Below, piece after piece: positions 25,391 through 33,556 of a stretch of DNA of 64,000 bases (position 1 is the first letter of the stretch; every line of letters starts with the position of its first letter). The notes under the pieces are model-generated. The model ran no database searches. It saw only the letters and a program-made list of their open reading frames with translations, and was not told the origin of the DNA. The stretch comes from JBGPTF01 sp041490445. Lineage in GTDB: Bacteria > Acidobacteriota > Terriglobia > Acidiferrales > UBA7541. The position numbers and the translations under genes are program-made. Location of the stretch: positions 62,001-126,000 of the forward strand of contig JBGPTF010000007.1 in assembly GCA_041490445.1 (NCBI GenBank), written 5' to 3'.

Positions 25391-26950
25391 CTACAAGGGC
25401 ATCGTGATGGCGCGGGCGGGGGGAGGGTCGGCGGGGACGAGGCGATTGTCGCGGATGTAATAGTAAGAGCCGCGCCAGATGACGCGGCGCTTGAAGAAGC
25501 TGGTGAGCCAGACGACAAACGCGAAGGCGTCGCGAATCGGAACCATCCACATTTTGCGGCGGAGCAGCGGGTCGCGCACGCCCCAGACGCCGACGGTCCA
25601 TGCCATCGTTCCGCGAAACACGACGTAACCCGCGAGATAAGCCGCTGATATCCACGCCGAAGGCGCGATGGCGGCCGCGAGCAGCGCCCACGGCAACCCG
25701 TGGGTGAAGATCAAACCGAAGTGTCCCCAGGGCTGCGCGTGGCGCATCGTCAGGTTCCAGCGGACCTGATGCGCGAAGCATTCGCCAAGGGTTTGTTTCG
25801 GAAAGACGGTGAAGACCGGATAGGTGGTCAGCTCGACGCGATGGCCGAGTGCGGCGATGCGGTGGCCCAGCTCGTAGTCGTCGGTGAAATGGTCCACCAT
25901 CGCTTCGAAGCCGCCGATTTCGGCGAGGTGCTTGCGCGTGCAGGCCATCGTGGCGCCGAGCGTGAAATCCACGCCGCCGAGCGCCCAGGCCGAGAGGACG
26001 CCCGCGTCGAAATCGGAGGTATTGCCCAAGGCCTCCAATTCGGAAACAAAGCTGCCGTCGGTGAGGCCGCGATAGAGGCAGGTGACGGCACCAACCTGCG
26101 GGTCGCGGAACGGGGCGGCGACCGCGCGCAGGTAGCCGGGGCCGACGCGAATGTCGCTATCGCTGATGACGAGGATGTCGTACTTCGCCTCGCGCACCAT
26201 GCGGACCATCTTGTTGACTTTGTTGCTGGTGCCGAGCTGCTCGGCGCCGATGAGCAGGCGCGCCCGGCACTTCGGGTGATCGCGGATCACCCGCTCGAGG
26301 ATGGGAATGACCGGATCGTTTTCGTCGGGCACGCAGAAAAGGATTTCAAATTCCGGGTAATCCTGAACGCAGAAGCTCGAGTAGTTTTCGTAGGCTTCGC
26401 GGTCGAGCCCGCGAATGGGCTTCAGGATGCTGACCGGCGGCGCAAAATCGTTCGGAACCGGAGGGCGGTTGCGGAAGAAACGGAGCGCCGAGGTGATCGC
26501 AAGAATGTAGTAGCCGAACGGCCCGATCGCCAGCGCGAGCACGAGCCAGCGGGCTGCGTGCAGCCACGCCGGATTTCCCTGCTCCACCCAAACCATCATC
26601 ACGCCGACGCACACCAGCGAGACGCCCGCCCAGCGGCGCGGCGAGACGGTTTCGCCAAGAAACAATTTTCCGCCCAGGGCGCCGGCAGCGTAGCTGAGCG
26701 CGGTAACAGGCACGACGAAGCTGACGTTTTCCCAGGAGAGCAGCGTGAGTAGCGCGAAAAACGAGACGGCCATCAGGAAAAGGCCGAACCACATCCAGCC
26801 GACGCGAAACGCATGAATCATCGCGCGCAGAATGTGGCGGGGAGTGAAACGAGTGACTTCGCCGACCTGCTTCATGGCGCGCGTGGCGCAGAGTTCTCCG
26901 CCGGTCCCGGCGAAGACGATGATGGCGATGAAAAACAGTTCGCGCAACAT
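25391..26950 (-). CDS. hpnI: EamA-half/HpnI fusion: hopanoid glycosyltransferase
   Basis: 519 aa. Residues 1-125 form a four-segment EamA/SMR-like half transporter (FFIAIIVFAGTGGELCATRA to RRWAGVSLVCVGVMMV). After one more membrane segment the rest is a GT2/GT21 glycosyltransferase of HpnI type: PPVSILKPIRGLDREAYENY, CVPDENDPVIP, VISDSDIRVGPGYL (the DxD-like site), TDDYELGHRIAALGH, VRWNLTMRH and the C-terminal membrane helices. HpnI adds N-acetylglucosamine to bacteriohopanetetrol. The fusion is unusual and the adjacent 136-aa gene encodes the matching half. Last gene of the hpnJ-eamA-hpnI run; a 5-bp gap separates it from the half-transporter gene. Confidence 0.85.
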   Translation of the reverse strand: MLRELFFIAIIVFAGTGGELCATRAMKQVGEVTRFTPRHILRAMIHAFRVGWMWFGLFLMAVSFFALLTLLSWENVSFVVPVTALSYAAGALGGKLFLGETVSPRRWAGVSLVCVGVMMVWVEQGNPAWLHAARWLVLALAIGPFGYYILAITSALRFFRNRPPVPNDFAPPVSILKPIRGLDREAYENYSSFCVQDYPEFEILFCVPDENDPVIPILERVIRDHPKCRARLLIGAEQLGTSNKVNKMVRMVREAKYDILVISDSDIRVGPGYLRAVAAPFRDPQVGAVTCLYRGLTDGSFVSELEALGNTSDFDAGVLSAWALGGVDFTLGATMACTRKHLAEIGGFEAMVDHFTDDYELGHRIAALGHRVELTTYPVFTVFPKQTLGECFAHQVRWNLTMRHAQPWGHFGLIFTHGLPWALLAAAIAPSAWISAAYLAGYVVFRGTMAWTVGVWGVRDPLLRRKMWMVPIRDAFAFVVWLTSFFKRRVIWRGSYYYIRDNRLVPADPPPARAITMPL

Positions 26951-26955
26951 GGCGG

Positions 26956-27366
26956 TTACTCGGTGGTGCGCGGCGGCGTGTGGCCGACGAGGAGGACGCC
27001 AAGGCCGATGGTGAGGATGCCGGCCCAGCGCAGCGCGGAAACGTGTTCGCCCAGCAGCAGGAAGCCGAGCAGCGCGACGACGGCGTAGCTCATCGCGCTG
27101 GCGGGCTGGACGAAGCTGTAATCCGCCCAGGAGAGAACCAGCATGTAGGAGACGAAAAACGCCAGCAGGCTAAGGATGCCGGCCCAGATCATGGGCGAGG
27201 TGAACGTGCGGGTGAAAAGGACGAGCATGGCGGCGGGCGACCAGTCGGCAACCGCGCCGATCTGGCGCATGCCGCGGCTGAGCAGGACGTCGCCCAGCGG
27301 CCCGAAGACCACCATGAGAAAAATCATGGTGAATGTCTTGAGGTGCAGGCCCTCGGAAGATTTCAT
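26956..27366 (-). CDS. half-size EamA/DMT-type membrane protein
   Basis: 136 aa, four membrane segments (TMIFLMVVFGPLGDVLLSRG, WAGILSLLAFFVSYMLVLSW, QPASAMSYAVVALLGFLLLG, LRWAGILTIGLGVLLVGH). It is clearly related to residues 1-125 of the downstream hpnI fusion (GDVLLSRGMRQIG versus GELCATRAMKQVG; SWADYSFVQPASAMSYA versus SWENVSFVVPVTALSYA). Half EamA proteins act as dimers; the fusion suggests a heterodimer, perhaps moving hopanoid or an activated sugar across the membrane (inference). The ATG overlaps the hpnJ stop (ATGA). Confidence 0.8.
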   Translation of the reverse strand: MKSSEGLHLKTFTMIFLMVVFGPLGDVLLSRGMRQIGAVADWSPAAMLVLFTRTFTSPMIWAGILSLLAFFVSYMLVLSWADYSFVQPASAMSYAVVALLGFLLLGEHVSALRWAGILTIGLGVLLVGHTPPRTTE

Positions 27367-28886
27367 GCGCTCTGAGATTCGCCCGGCACCTCAACGCCGG
27401 CGGTGGCGGGCATCGGCGGGACGGCGACGAACGGCGCCTTTTCCATCCCCTTGCGAGCCACTTTGCGGCGCTGCGAGCGGAGCTTGAGGAACGAAACGGC
27501 TTCGTGATAGAGGCGTTTGCGCTCGTGGGCATCCCACAGCGCCTCACGCATGATGCGCCAGACGACCCGTGGGCGGAAGTAATACGAATCGTAGAAGCGA
27601 TGAACCGCCGAGACCATGTCCTCCCGGGTCAGGCCCGGGTATTCGATGTGCGGAAGCTGGTGGCCGCCCGAATCGGTGGCGGCTTCGGTAGCCAGGAAGC
27701 CGGTCTGCTGGGCCCAGTTGTAGAGCTCGGTTCCGGGATAGGCGTGCGCCATGGAAACTTGAATCGTTTCGCAGTCGAGTTCCTTGGCGTAGTCGATTGT
27801 TTTTTGGATCGTTTCTTTCGTCTCACCCGGCAGGCCAATGATGAAGTCGCCGTGGACCTTGATGCCCACCTTGCGGCAATTCTTCGCGAAGGTGCGGCCC
27901 ATCTCGATGGTGGCGCCCTTCTTGATGTTTTTCAGGATCTGGTCGTTGCCGGATTCGAAGCCGACGATAAACAGACGCGCCCCGGAATCGGCCATGGCTT
28001 TGAGCGTCTCGTAGTCTCCGTGAACGCGCGCCGTGCTGGACCACTGCCATCCCACCGGCTTGAAGAGCTTGCAGAGTTCCAGAACACGATCCTTGCGGAT
28101 GTTGAAGGTGTCGTCGTCGAAGAAAACTTCCTTCGCCTGCGGAAACATCTCGTGGGCCTGGCGGAATTCGCGCGCGACATTTTCGGCGGAACGGGTACGC
28201 CAGGAATGGCCCGAAAGCGTCTGCGGCCACAAGCAGAAGGTGCAGAGCGCCGGGCAGCCGCGAGTGGTGTAGAAGGATACGAAAGGATTCAACAGGAACG
28301 GCACGTTGTAGCTTTCGATGACCAGGTCGCGCTTGTAAACGTCCGTGGCGAAGGGCAGCGCGTCCAGCTCTTCGGTTTGCAGCATCGGGCGCGGCGGATT
28401 GTGAATGATTTTGCCGTCGCGAACGAAACTCGCATTCAAAATCTGTTCGAGCGGCTTGCCCTGGGCAAATTCCACGACGGCGTGGTCAAATTCGCCGCGC
28501 ACAACAAAATCCAGGTCCGGGCTGGCGAGCAGGCTTTCCGCCGGCTTGATCTGCACCTGGGGGCCGACGAATGCCACCTTCAGACTCGGCTTCGCTTCCT
28601 TCATCTTCCTGATCAATTTCAAATCGCTCTGAAAGCCGACCGTGGAAGTGAAGACGACGAGGAACTCGTACTCCTGCGAGATCTTTACCGTTTCCGCGGG
28701 AGAAATTTTATGTGGGGGCGCATCGATCAACCGGCTGCCGGGCAACATGCCGGCGGCGTAGGTCAGCCAGACGGGATACCAGTAGGACTCAATCTCCCGG
28801 GTGGCCGGCCAGCGGGAACTGGCGCCGCCGTCAAAGTTCTCGAAACTTGGCGGATTCAAGAGAAGCGTCTTCATTACCGACGGCAT
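27363..28886 (-). CDS. hpnJ: HpnJ-like radical SAM protein of hopanoid side-chain synthesis
   Basis: 507 aa. N-terminal B12-binding-like fold (TLLLNPPSFENFDGGASSRW, residues 6-26) and a radical SAM domain with the cluster motif GCPALCTFC (Cys211, Cys215, Cys218). It carries the HpnJ hallmarks FDGGAS..W, DDDTFNIRKDRVLELC and GFESGNDQILKNIKKG. HpnJ is needed for the cyclitol-ether head group of bacteriohopanetetrol, from the glucosamine form made by HpnI and HpnK. HpnK is not in the window. The ATG at 28886 has AAGGGGGG nine bases upstream. First gene of a three-gene unit. Confidence 0.9.
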   Translation of the reverse strand: MPSVMKTLLLNPPSFENFDGGASSRWPATREIESYWYPVWLTYAAGMLPGSRLIDAPPHKISPAETVKISQEYEFLVVFTSTVGFQSDLKLIRKMKEAKPSLKVAFVGPQVQIKPAESLLASPDLDFVVRGEFDHAVVEFAQGKPLEQILNASFVRDGKIIHNPPRPMLQTEELDALPFATDVYKRDLVIESYNVPFLLNPFVSFYTTRGCPALCTFCLWPQTLSGHSWRTRSAENVAREFRQAHEMFPQAKEVFFDDDTFNIRKDRVLELCKLFKPVGWQWSSTARVHGDYETLKAMADSGARLFIVGFESGNDQILKNIKKGATIEMGRTFAKNCRKVGIKVHGDFIIGLPGETKETIQKTIDYAKELDCETIQVSMAHAYPGTELYNWAQQTGFLATEAATDSGGHQLPHIEYPGLTREDMVSAVHRFYDSYYFRPRVVWRIMREALWDAHERKRLYHEAVSFLKLRSQRRKVARKGMEKAPFVAVPPMPATAGVEVPGESQSA

Positions 28887-29004
28887 CCGACCACACCCCC
28901 CTTAGAGTGCAAGCGACGACCCAGGCGGTCTGCTGGCTACAAAGACTGTCATTCTACTCGATTTCTCGACGGGCCCAAAGAGATGGTTTTGCCGAACCTG
29001 TGCC

Positions 29005-30306
29005 CTACTGGAACACTTTCGCCAACTGGCCGGTCGTTTGCAACAGAGTGAGCTGGGCCTGCTGGCGTGCAAAATCGGCGTCGAGAAACGCCACCCATTT
29101 CTCGCTCTCCTCCAGCCGGGCCTGCTCGAGTTCGCGGAGGCTGGCGCGGCCCTCGTCGAATTTCGATTGGACGATCGCGAGGGTTTCTTGCGAAAGCTTT
29201 AAATCAAGGCGCGCCACTTCGCGGCCGGCGTCGAATTCGCGCATGCCGCGCACTCTCTGCTCGACGTCGAGCCGGAGACCTTGCCGCTTCGCGCCGACGT
29301 TGAGTTCCGCGGCCGTCAGCTCGCTGCGGGCGAGCGCCACGTTGGCGGAGGTTCTCGCGCTGAACAGGGGGATACGAATCTGCAAGCCCACGCTGACGTT
29401 GTTGCGTTGAAATCTTCGAAAGAAAACGTCGTAGTTGTTGATCCGGCTGAGGACGCTGTATTGGCCGACTAGATCAATCGTGGGCCAGTACCCACCCCGC
29501 TCGCCCTTCAAGATCTTCTGGCGAGCGACCCGCTCGTTTTCGGCTTCCTTGAGCAGGTTATTGTTCGCAAGCGCCAGGTCGATCAGCTCTCCGGCCGGTT
29601 GCTCTGCCGCCTGGGGCAGGTCCTCGGCGACAACTTGCAACGGCTGATCGGCGGGAGTGCCGGTCAGGTCGCGGAGCTGGTCGGAGAGAATCTGATCGCG
29701 GCTTTCGAGCTGAATGATTCGCTGCTCGCTCTTCGCGAGATTGAGCTGCCCGCGGGTGATGTCAATCGGCAGCTCGAGTCCTGCGGCGGCACGCTCGCGA
29801 GTGGCGTCGAGAATTTTCTGCGCGCTGGTCCGCTCGTTGCGAAGCAGCTCGAGCGACTGGCGTACCTTGGCCAGCTCAAGATACTCCATCGCGGTTTTCA
29901 CGATCACGGCGTCGCGGGTGCGATCCAGCTCGAGCTTCTGATTCTCCACGCGAATCTCCGCGGCGTGAAGCTGGCCCCGCAGCTCCGGATTGAACAACGC
30001 CTGCGTGTAGGACACTTCGAACACGGAGGGCGCCTCCCCTCCCAGTGCCAGCGGGAAGCCGTTGGAGTAGGCCGCGCCGGAGCCGGTGTAAAGATTTGGG
30101 CGGAACTCGGCGCGGCTGACGCCGGCCTGGTTCTGCGCCATCGTGTACTGCACGCGCGCGAGGGCCAGCTCGCGGCTGTTTTGCAGCGCGAGTGCGACCG
30201 CCCGCTTCAGGGTCAGTTTTTCGGGCTCCTGCGCGCTCGCCGGAAGGGCGAGAGAGCACAGGGCAAGGCCCGCCAGAATCGCTCCTGCACAGTTTGCTTT
30301 CCGCAT
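29005..30306 (-). CDS. TolC-family outer-membrane efflux protein
   Basis: 433 aa with a signal peptide (GAILAGLALCSLALPASAQ). Two OEP repeats are apparent: LTLKRAVALALQNSRELALA..., helical RERAAAGLELPIDITRGQLN, then the second copy GELIDLALANNNLLKEAENE with FDEGRASLRELEQARL. TolC-type proteins form a trimeric outer-membrane channel for efflux or type I secretion. Transcribed alone here; possible partners are the MacB-like permease and HlyD-like adaptor a few kilobases upstream on the same strand. Confidence 0.88.
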   Translation of the reverse strand: MRKANCAGAILAGLALCSLALPASAQEPEKLTLKRAVALALQNSRELALARVQYTMAQNQAGVSRAEFRPNLYTGSGAAYSNGFPLALGGEAPSVFEVSYTQALFNPELRGQLHAAEIRVENQKLELDRTRDAVIVKTAMEYLELAKVRQSLELLRNERTSAQKILDATRERAAAGLELPIDITRGQLNLAKSEQRIIQLESRDQILSDQLRDLTGTPADQPLQVVAEDLPQAAEQPAGELIDLALANNNLLKEAENERVARQKILKGERGGYWPTIDLVGQYSVLSRINNYDVFFRRFQRNNVSVGLQIRIPLFSARTSANVALARSELTAAELNVGAKRQGLRLDVEQRVRGMREFDAGREVARLDLKLSQETLAIVQSKFDEGRASLRELEQARLEESEKWVAFLDADFARQQAQLTLLQTTGQLAKVFQ

Positions 30307-30459
30307 GAAGCCGCTCCATCTATCTCTAAGTTTGTTCGATGCGCCGTTAGATGCCGCACGTCCGTGAAAGTCTGCCTTCCCTCTCGTCCGGGCCGGTGGG
30401 ATGCCGGTGAAACCGTTAGAGAAGTATCATACCTGAACCAACTAGATGAACGAATGGAA

Positions 30460-31926
30460 CTAACCCTCGAGGCGCCGCCAGGCGTGCCAGCAGATCCCGA
30501 GCATGCGCATGCCATTGGAAAAGACTTTGCTCATCTTCGTGACGCCGTAAATGCGCTCCTGATAGTGGACCGGCACTTCGACAATCTCGAGATGCAGCTT
30601 GCTGGCCCCGAACAGCAGCTCATAGTCGCCCCAGTGATCCTTGATGCCCCAAACCCCGAGATTCGGTTCCATGCGGGTCCAGTCCTCGCGCCATAGAACT
30701 TTGGCGCCGCAGAGGGTGTCCTTGATGCGCTGATCCAGCAAGAAGGAAAAGACGAGGCCGAAGAATTTGTTCCCGATCATGTTAGCGAACTTCATGGCGT
30801 TGCGCTGCGCCGGATAAACGAGGCGGCTGCCGTTCACGAATTCGCCCTGGCCGCTCACGAGCGCGCGGAAGAACATCGGCAATTCTTCAGGCATAACGCT
30901 AAGGTCGGCGTCGAGAATCATCAGCACGTCGCCGCGAGCGGCTCGAAAACCCGTCCAGACATTCATGGCCTTGCAGATGCCCGGGCCTTCGAACAGGCGG
31001 ATGTTCCTGCCGGGATACAACTGCTGCATGCGCCGTACTTCGCCGGCGGTGCCGTCGGTGGACTTGTCGTCGCAGAAGAGGATCTCGGTGGATTTTCCCA
31101 GGGACGGAATCCGCTCCACCGCCGCCTGCACATTTCCAACCTCATTGCGACAAGGAACCACGACGGAGACAGTGACATCCTGTTCGCGTTTTGGCTCCGG
31201 CAGCAGCCGGGCAACGATGATCTGCATAAGGCACAGCCGCCGCAACCCGGGCAAGCGCGCGAATAGATCGTTCAGAAGGGCCGAGAGGAGCGGAATCCAT
31301 TTCGGAAAGAGTATCAGGCGATGTGTCCGAATGGGACGGAAGCCCGCCAGCTTCAGAAAGCCACGAATGTCATGCTCGCTTACCCAATTGGGCTCGACGA
31401 AAGGTGAACGCAAGCGGATTTTGCTGGCCAATTCGAGAATCGGCTGCCAGAGATGGTTGTAACTGATGACAACCAGCCGGGTGCGGGCGGTGCTGTGCTG
31501 CCGGCAGCATTCGAAAGCGCGAAGGATGTCCACCGTGTCAAAAACGTGATTGAAGAGGATGTAGTCGAATGTTTCGTTCAGCTCGAGGTCTTCGGGATCG
31601 GACTGGACGAATTCGAGATATGGAAACTGTTGCCGCGCCTGAGCGACCATCGCTCCGCCAATTTCGACGCCCACACCGTGGGAGGGCATCACGGAGGCAA
31701 GCAGGTGGCCCGTCTCGCAGCGAACATCGAGAACACGCTTGCCGGGCTCCACGATGAACTGCAATACTCGCTTGAGACGGCCGTAGAAGTAGGGGTTGGA
31801 ACGGATCCAGCCGTCCCGGCGCCCCGCGAGGGCGTCCTGGTGCGCGCGCCTCGCTTCGCGGATCTGGCTGAGAGGCTGCAGGCCGGAGGTTTGGGCGGCG
31901 CGTGGTTCTGTGACAGCGGGAATCAT
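30460..31926 (-). CDS. fused SAM-dependent methyltransferase-like / GT2 glycosyltransferase
   Basis: 488 aa. The N-terminal ~240 residues resemble a class I methyltransferase: VEPGKRVLDVRCETGHLLAS, where the glycine-rich loop usually reads DxGCGTG and is here partly lost, then VGVEIGGAMVAQARQQ and FDYILFNHVFDTV. The C-terminal ~240 residues are a dolichol-phosphate-mannose-synthase-like GT2: TVSVVVPCRNEVGNVQAAVE, ILFCDDKSTDGT, DVLMILDADLSVMPEEL (DxD), FVNGSRLVYP and EVPVHYQERIYGVTKM. Likely cell-envelope polysaccharide or lipid glycosylation; acceptor unknown. No neighbouring pathway genes fix its role. Confidence 0.78.
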   Translation of the reverse strand: MIPAVTEPRAAQTSGLQPLSQIREARRAHQDALAGRRDGWIRSNPYFYGRLKRVLQFIVEPGKRVLDVRCETGHLLASVMPSHGVGVEIGGAMVAQARQQFPYLEFVQSDPEDLELNETFDYILFNHVFDTVDILRAFECCRQHSTARTRLVVISYNHLWQPILELASKIRLRSPFVEPNWVSEHDIRGFLKLAGFRPIRTHRLILFPKWIPLLSALLNDLFARLPGLRRLCLMQIIVARLLPEPKREQDVTVSVVVPCRNEVGNVQAAVERIPSLGKSTEILFCDDKSTDGTAGEVRRMQQLYPGRNIRLFEGPGICKAMNVWTGFRAARGDVLMILDADLSVMPEELPMFFRALVSGQGEFVNGSRLVYPAQRNAMKFANMIGNKFFGLVFSFLLDQRIKDTLCGAKVLWREDWTRMEPNLGVWGIKDHWGDYELLFGASKLHLEIVEVPVHYQERIYGVTKMSKVFSNGMRMLGICWHAWRRLEG

Positions 31927-32070
31927 CGTGCTTCACCTTCGGGTTTGCGTTTTCGCTCGGCTGCAAGCCCGCCCAAGCCCCTGCTCGAGTTCAAATAGAA
32001 AGGAGCGGGCCACAGTGTGTCGCCGACATCAACCGCTGGCCGCCGGTTCTTCCTTCGCCACGTTGGTAAA

Positions 32071-33288
32071 TCATTCGTAGCGCAACGACTCGGTTGGATG
32101 GAGCTGGGCGGCCTTGTTGGCCGGAAGATAACCGAAAAGCAAGCCGGTGGCGGAAGAAACGGTGAACGCCAGCACCACCGAGAGCCAGGAGACCGGAATA
32201 CTGATCTCGCCGGGGATCGGCAAGACGCGCAAGAGGCTTTCGGTGAGCAGCGGAATGACGACGGCGATCACGATGCCCACCACCGCGCCCGTCCCGCTGA
32301 TGAGAAACGCTTCGAGCAGGAACTGATGAAGGATTTCCTGCCGGCGCGCGCCGATCGCCTTGCGAATGCCGATCTCCCGCGTCCTTTCCGTCACGGTCAC
32401 GAGCATGATGTTCATGATCCCAATGCCGCTGATGGCGAGCGCAATGAGCGCAATCACCAGCAGAATTACGGTCAGGGCAATGGAAATGCGGCGCGCGGCA
32501 TCAAGAAACGCGCTGAGGTTTTCGACTTTGTATTCGGCACCGGGGCGGTGACGGCTCAACAGGATTTCACGGACATCGCTCGTCACGCCGGGGACGTTTT
32601 CCGGGGCGTCCGCCTGCGCGTAAAACGTCCTGATGAATTCGGAGCCAGTGTAGTATCGAATCAATCCGAACGGCACCAGGACGGATTCGCGCGTGATCTC
32701 CGACTGGCCAAAGGTCGCCACGCGCTCGCGGAATACGCCGATCACCGTGAAGCTGAGCTCGCCGACGCGAATATCCTTCCCCACCGGATTGTCCGCAGGA
32801 AACACGAGATCGGCCAGTTCCTGAGTGAGCAGGCAGACCTTGCTGCGCGAACTCATGTCGTCTTCGTCGAAATACCGCCCGCGCAACACCAGGAGGCTGC
32901 GAATGCGCTGGAATCCGCTGGTGACGCCGACCAGGTTGATGGGGTGTTCGACGCCGTTGGCGACCACCGCCATGGGGATGTCGCGCGTGCCGGCGACCTC
33001 GACGACGTGCGGGGTTCCCTGCTTCGCCGCTGCCAAGTCCGCCATGGAAATCTCGTCGGCAAGCGCCGCGGGTTGAGCGGAGCCGGTGCGGAGCAGTTCA
33101 CCATAGACGAGATTGGCGCCGACACCTTCAATCTGGCCGATGATATAGCGCTTGCCGGCCAGCGAAACGGTAATGACCAGGACGATGCATGCGCTGCCGA
33201 TGATCACGCCGAGCATCGTCAGCATGGCGCGCAACTTGTTGGCGCGCAGCGCGTCGATCGCCAGCTCCCAGGTTTCGCTTCGGATCAC
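32071..33288 (-). CDS. MacB/FtsX-family ABC transporter permease
   Basis: 405 aa. N-terminal membrane helix (LRAMLTMLGVIIGSACIVLV, about 20-40), a periplasmic MacB-PCD domain (about 50-270, with GVTSGFQRIRSLLVLRGRYF) and three C-terminal FtsX helices (ALTVILLVIALIALAISGIG, then RTREIGIRKAIGARR, GAVVGIVIAVVIPL). It ends at YLPANKAAQLHPTESLRYE, the normal C-terminus. No ATPase gene is adjacent; an HlyD adaptor and TolC channel on the same strand nearby would complete a MacAB-TolC-like exporter. Confidence 0.88.
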   Translation of the reverse strand: MIRSETWELAIDALRANKLRAMLTMLGVIIGSACIVLVITVSLAGKRYIIGQIEGVGANLVYGELLRTGSAQPAALADEISMADLAAAKQGTPHVVEVAGTRDIPMAVVANGVEHPINLVGVTSGFQRIRSLLVLRGRYFDEDDMSSRSKVCLLTQELADLVFPADNPVGKDIRVGELSFTVIGVFRERVATFGQSEITRESVLVPFGLIRYYTGSEFIRTFYAQADAPENVPGVTSDVREILLSRHRPGAEYKVENLSAFLDAARRISIALTVILLVIALIALAISGIGIMNIMLVTVTERTREIGIRKAIGARRQEILHQFLLEAFLISGTGAVVGIVIAVVIPLLTESLLRVLPIPGEISIPVSWLSVVLAFTVSSATGLLFGYLPANKAAQLHPTESLRYE

Positions 33289-33556
33289 AGCCGTATCCCC
33301 TTATATGGGAATGGCCCAAAAGAAACTATAACAGGCCGGGAAATCGAAGCGGTGCAGAATCTTGACCCCGGCCGCGGCCCGCACTACAGTGCAACTCCGT
33401 ATCTTGGACGCGAAATCCGGCGGTGACGATGCACGACCCGCGCAAGGTAAGAGTCGGTATCCGTCAAAGGGATCAAGCCGGGTCGAGACGCGTCCACCAC
33501 GCGAGTGATCCCTCGCTCGCCAGCATTCTCCAATCTCCCTGCGTTTCCCCTATTCG

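Noticed and set aside
27504..29051. A long frame antisense to hpnJ
   Set aside because: Opposite strand carries a full radical SAM motif set; this frame is a shadow.
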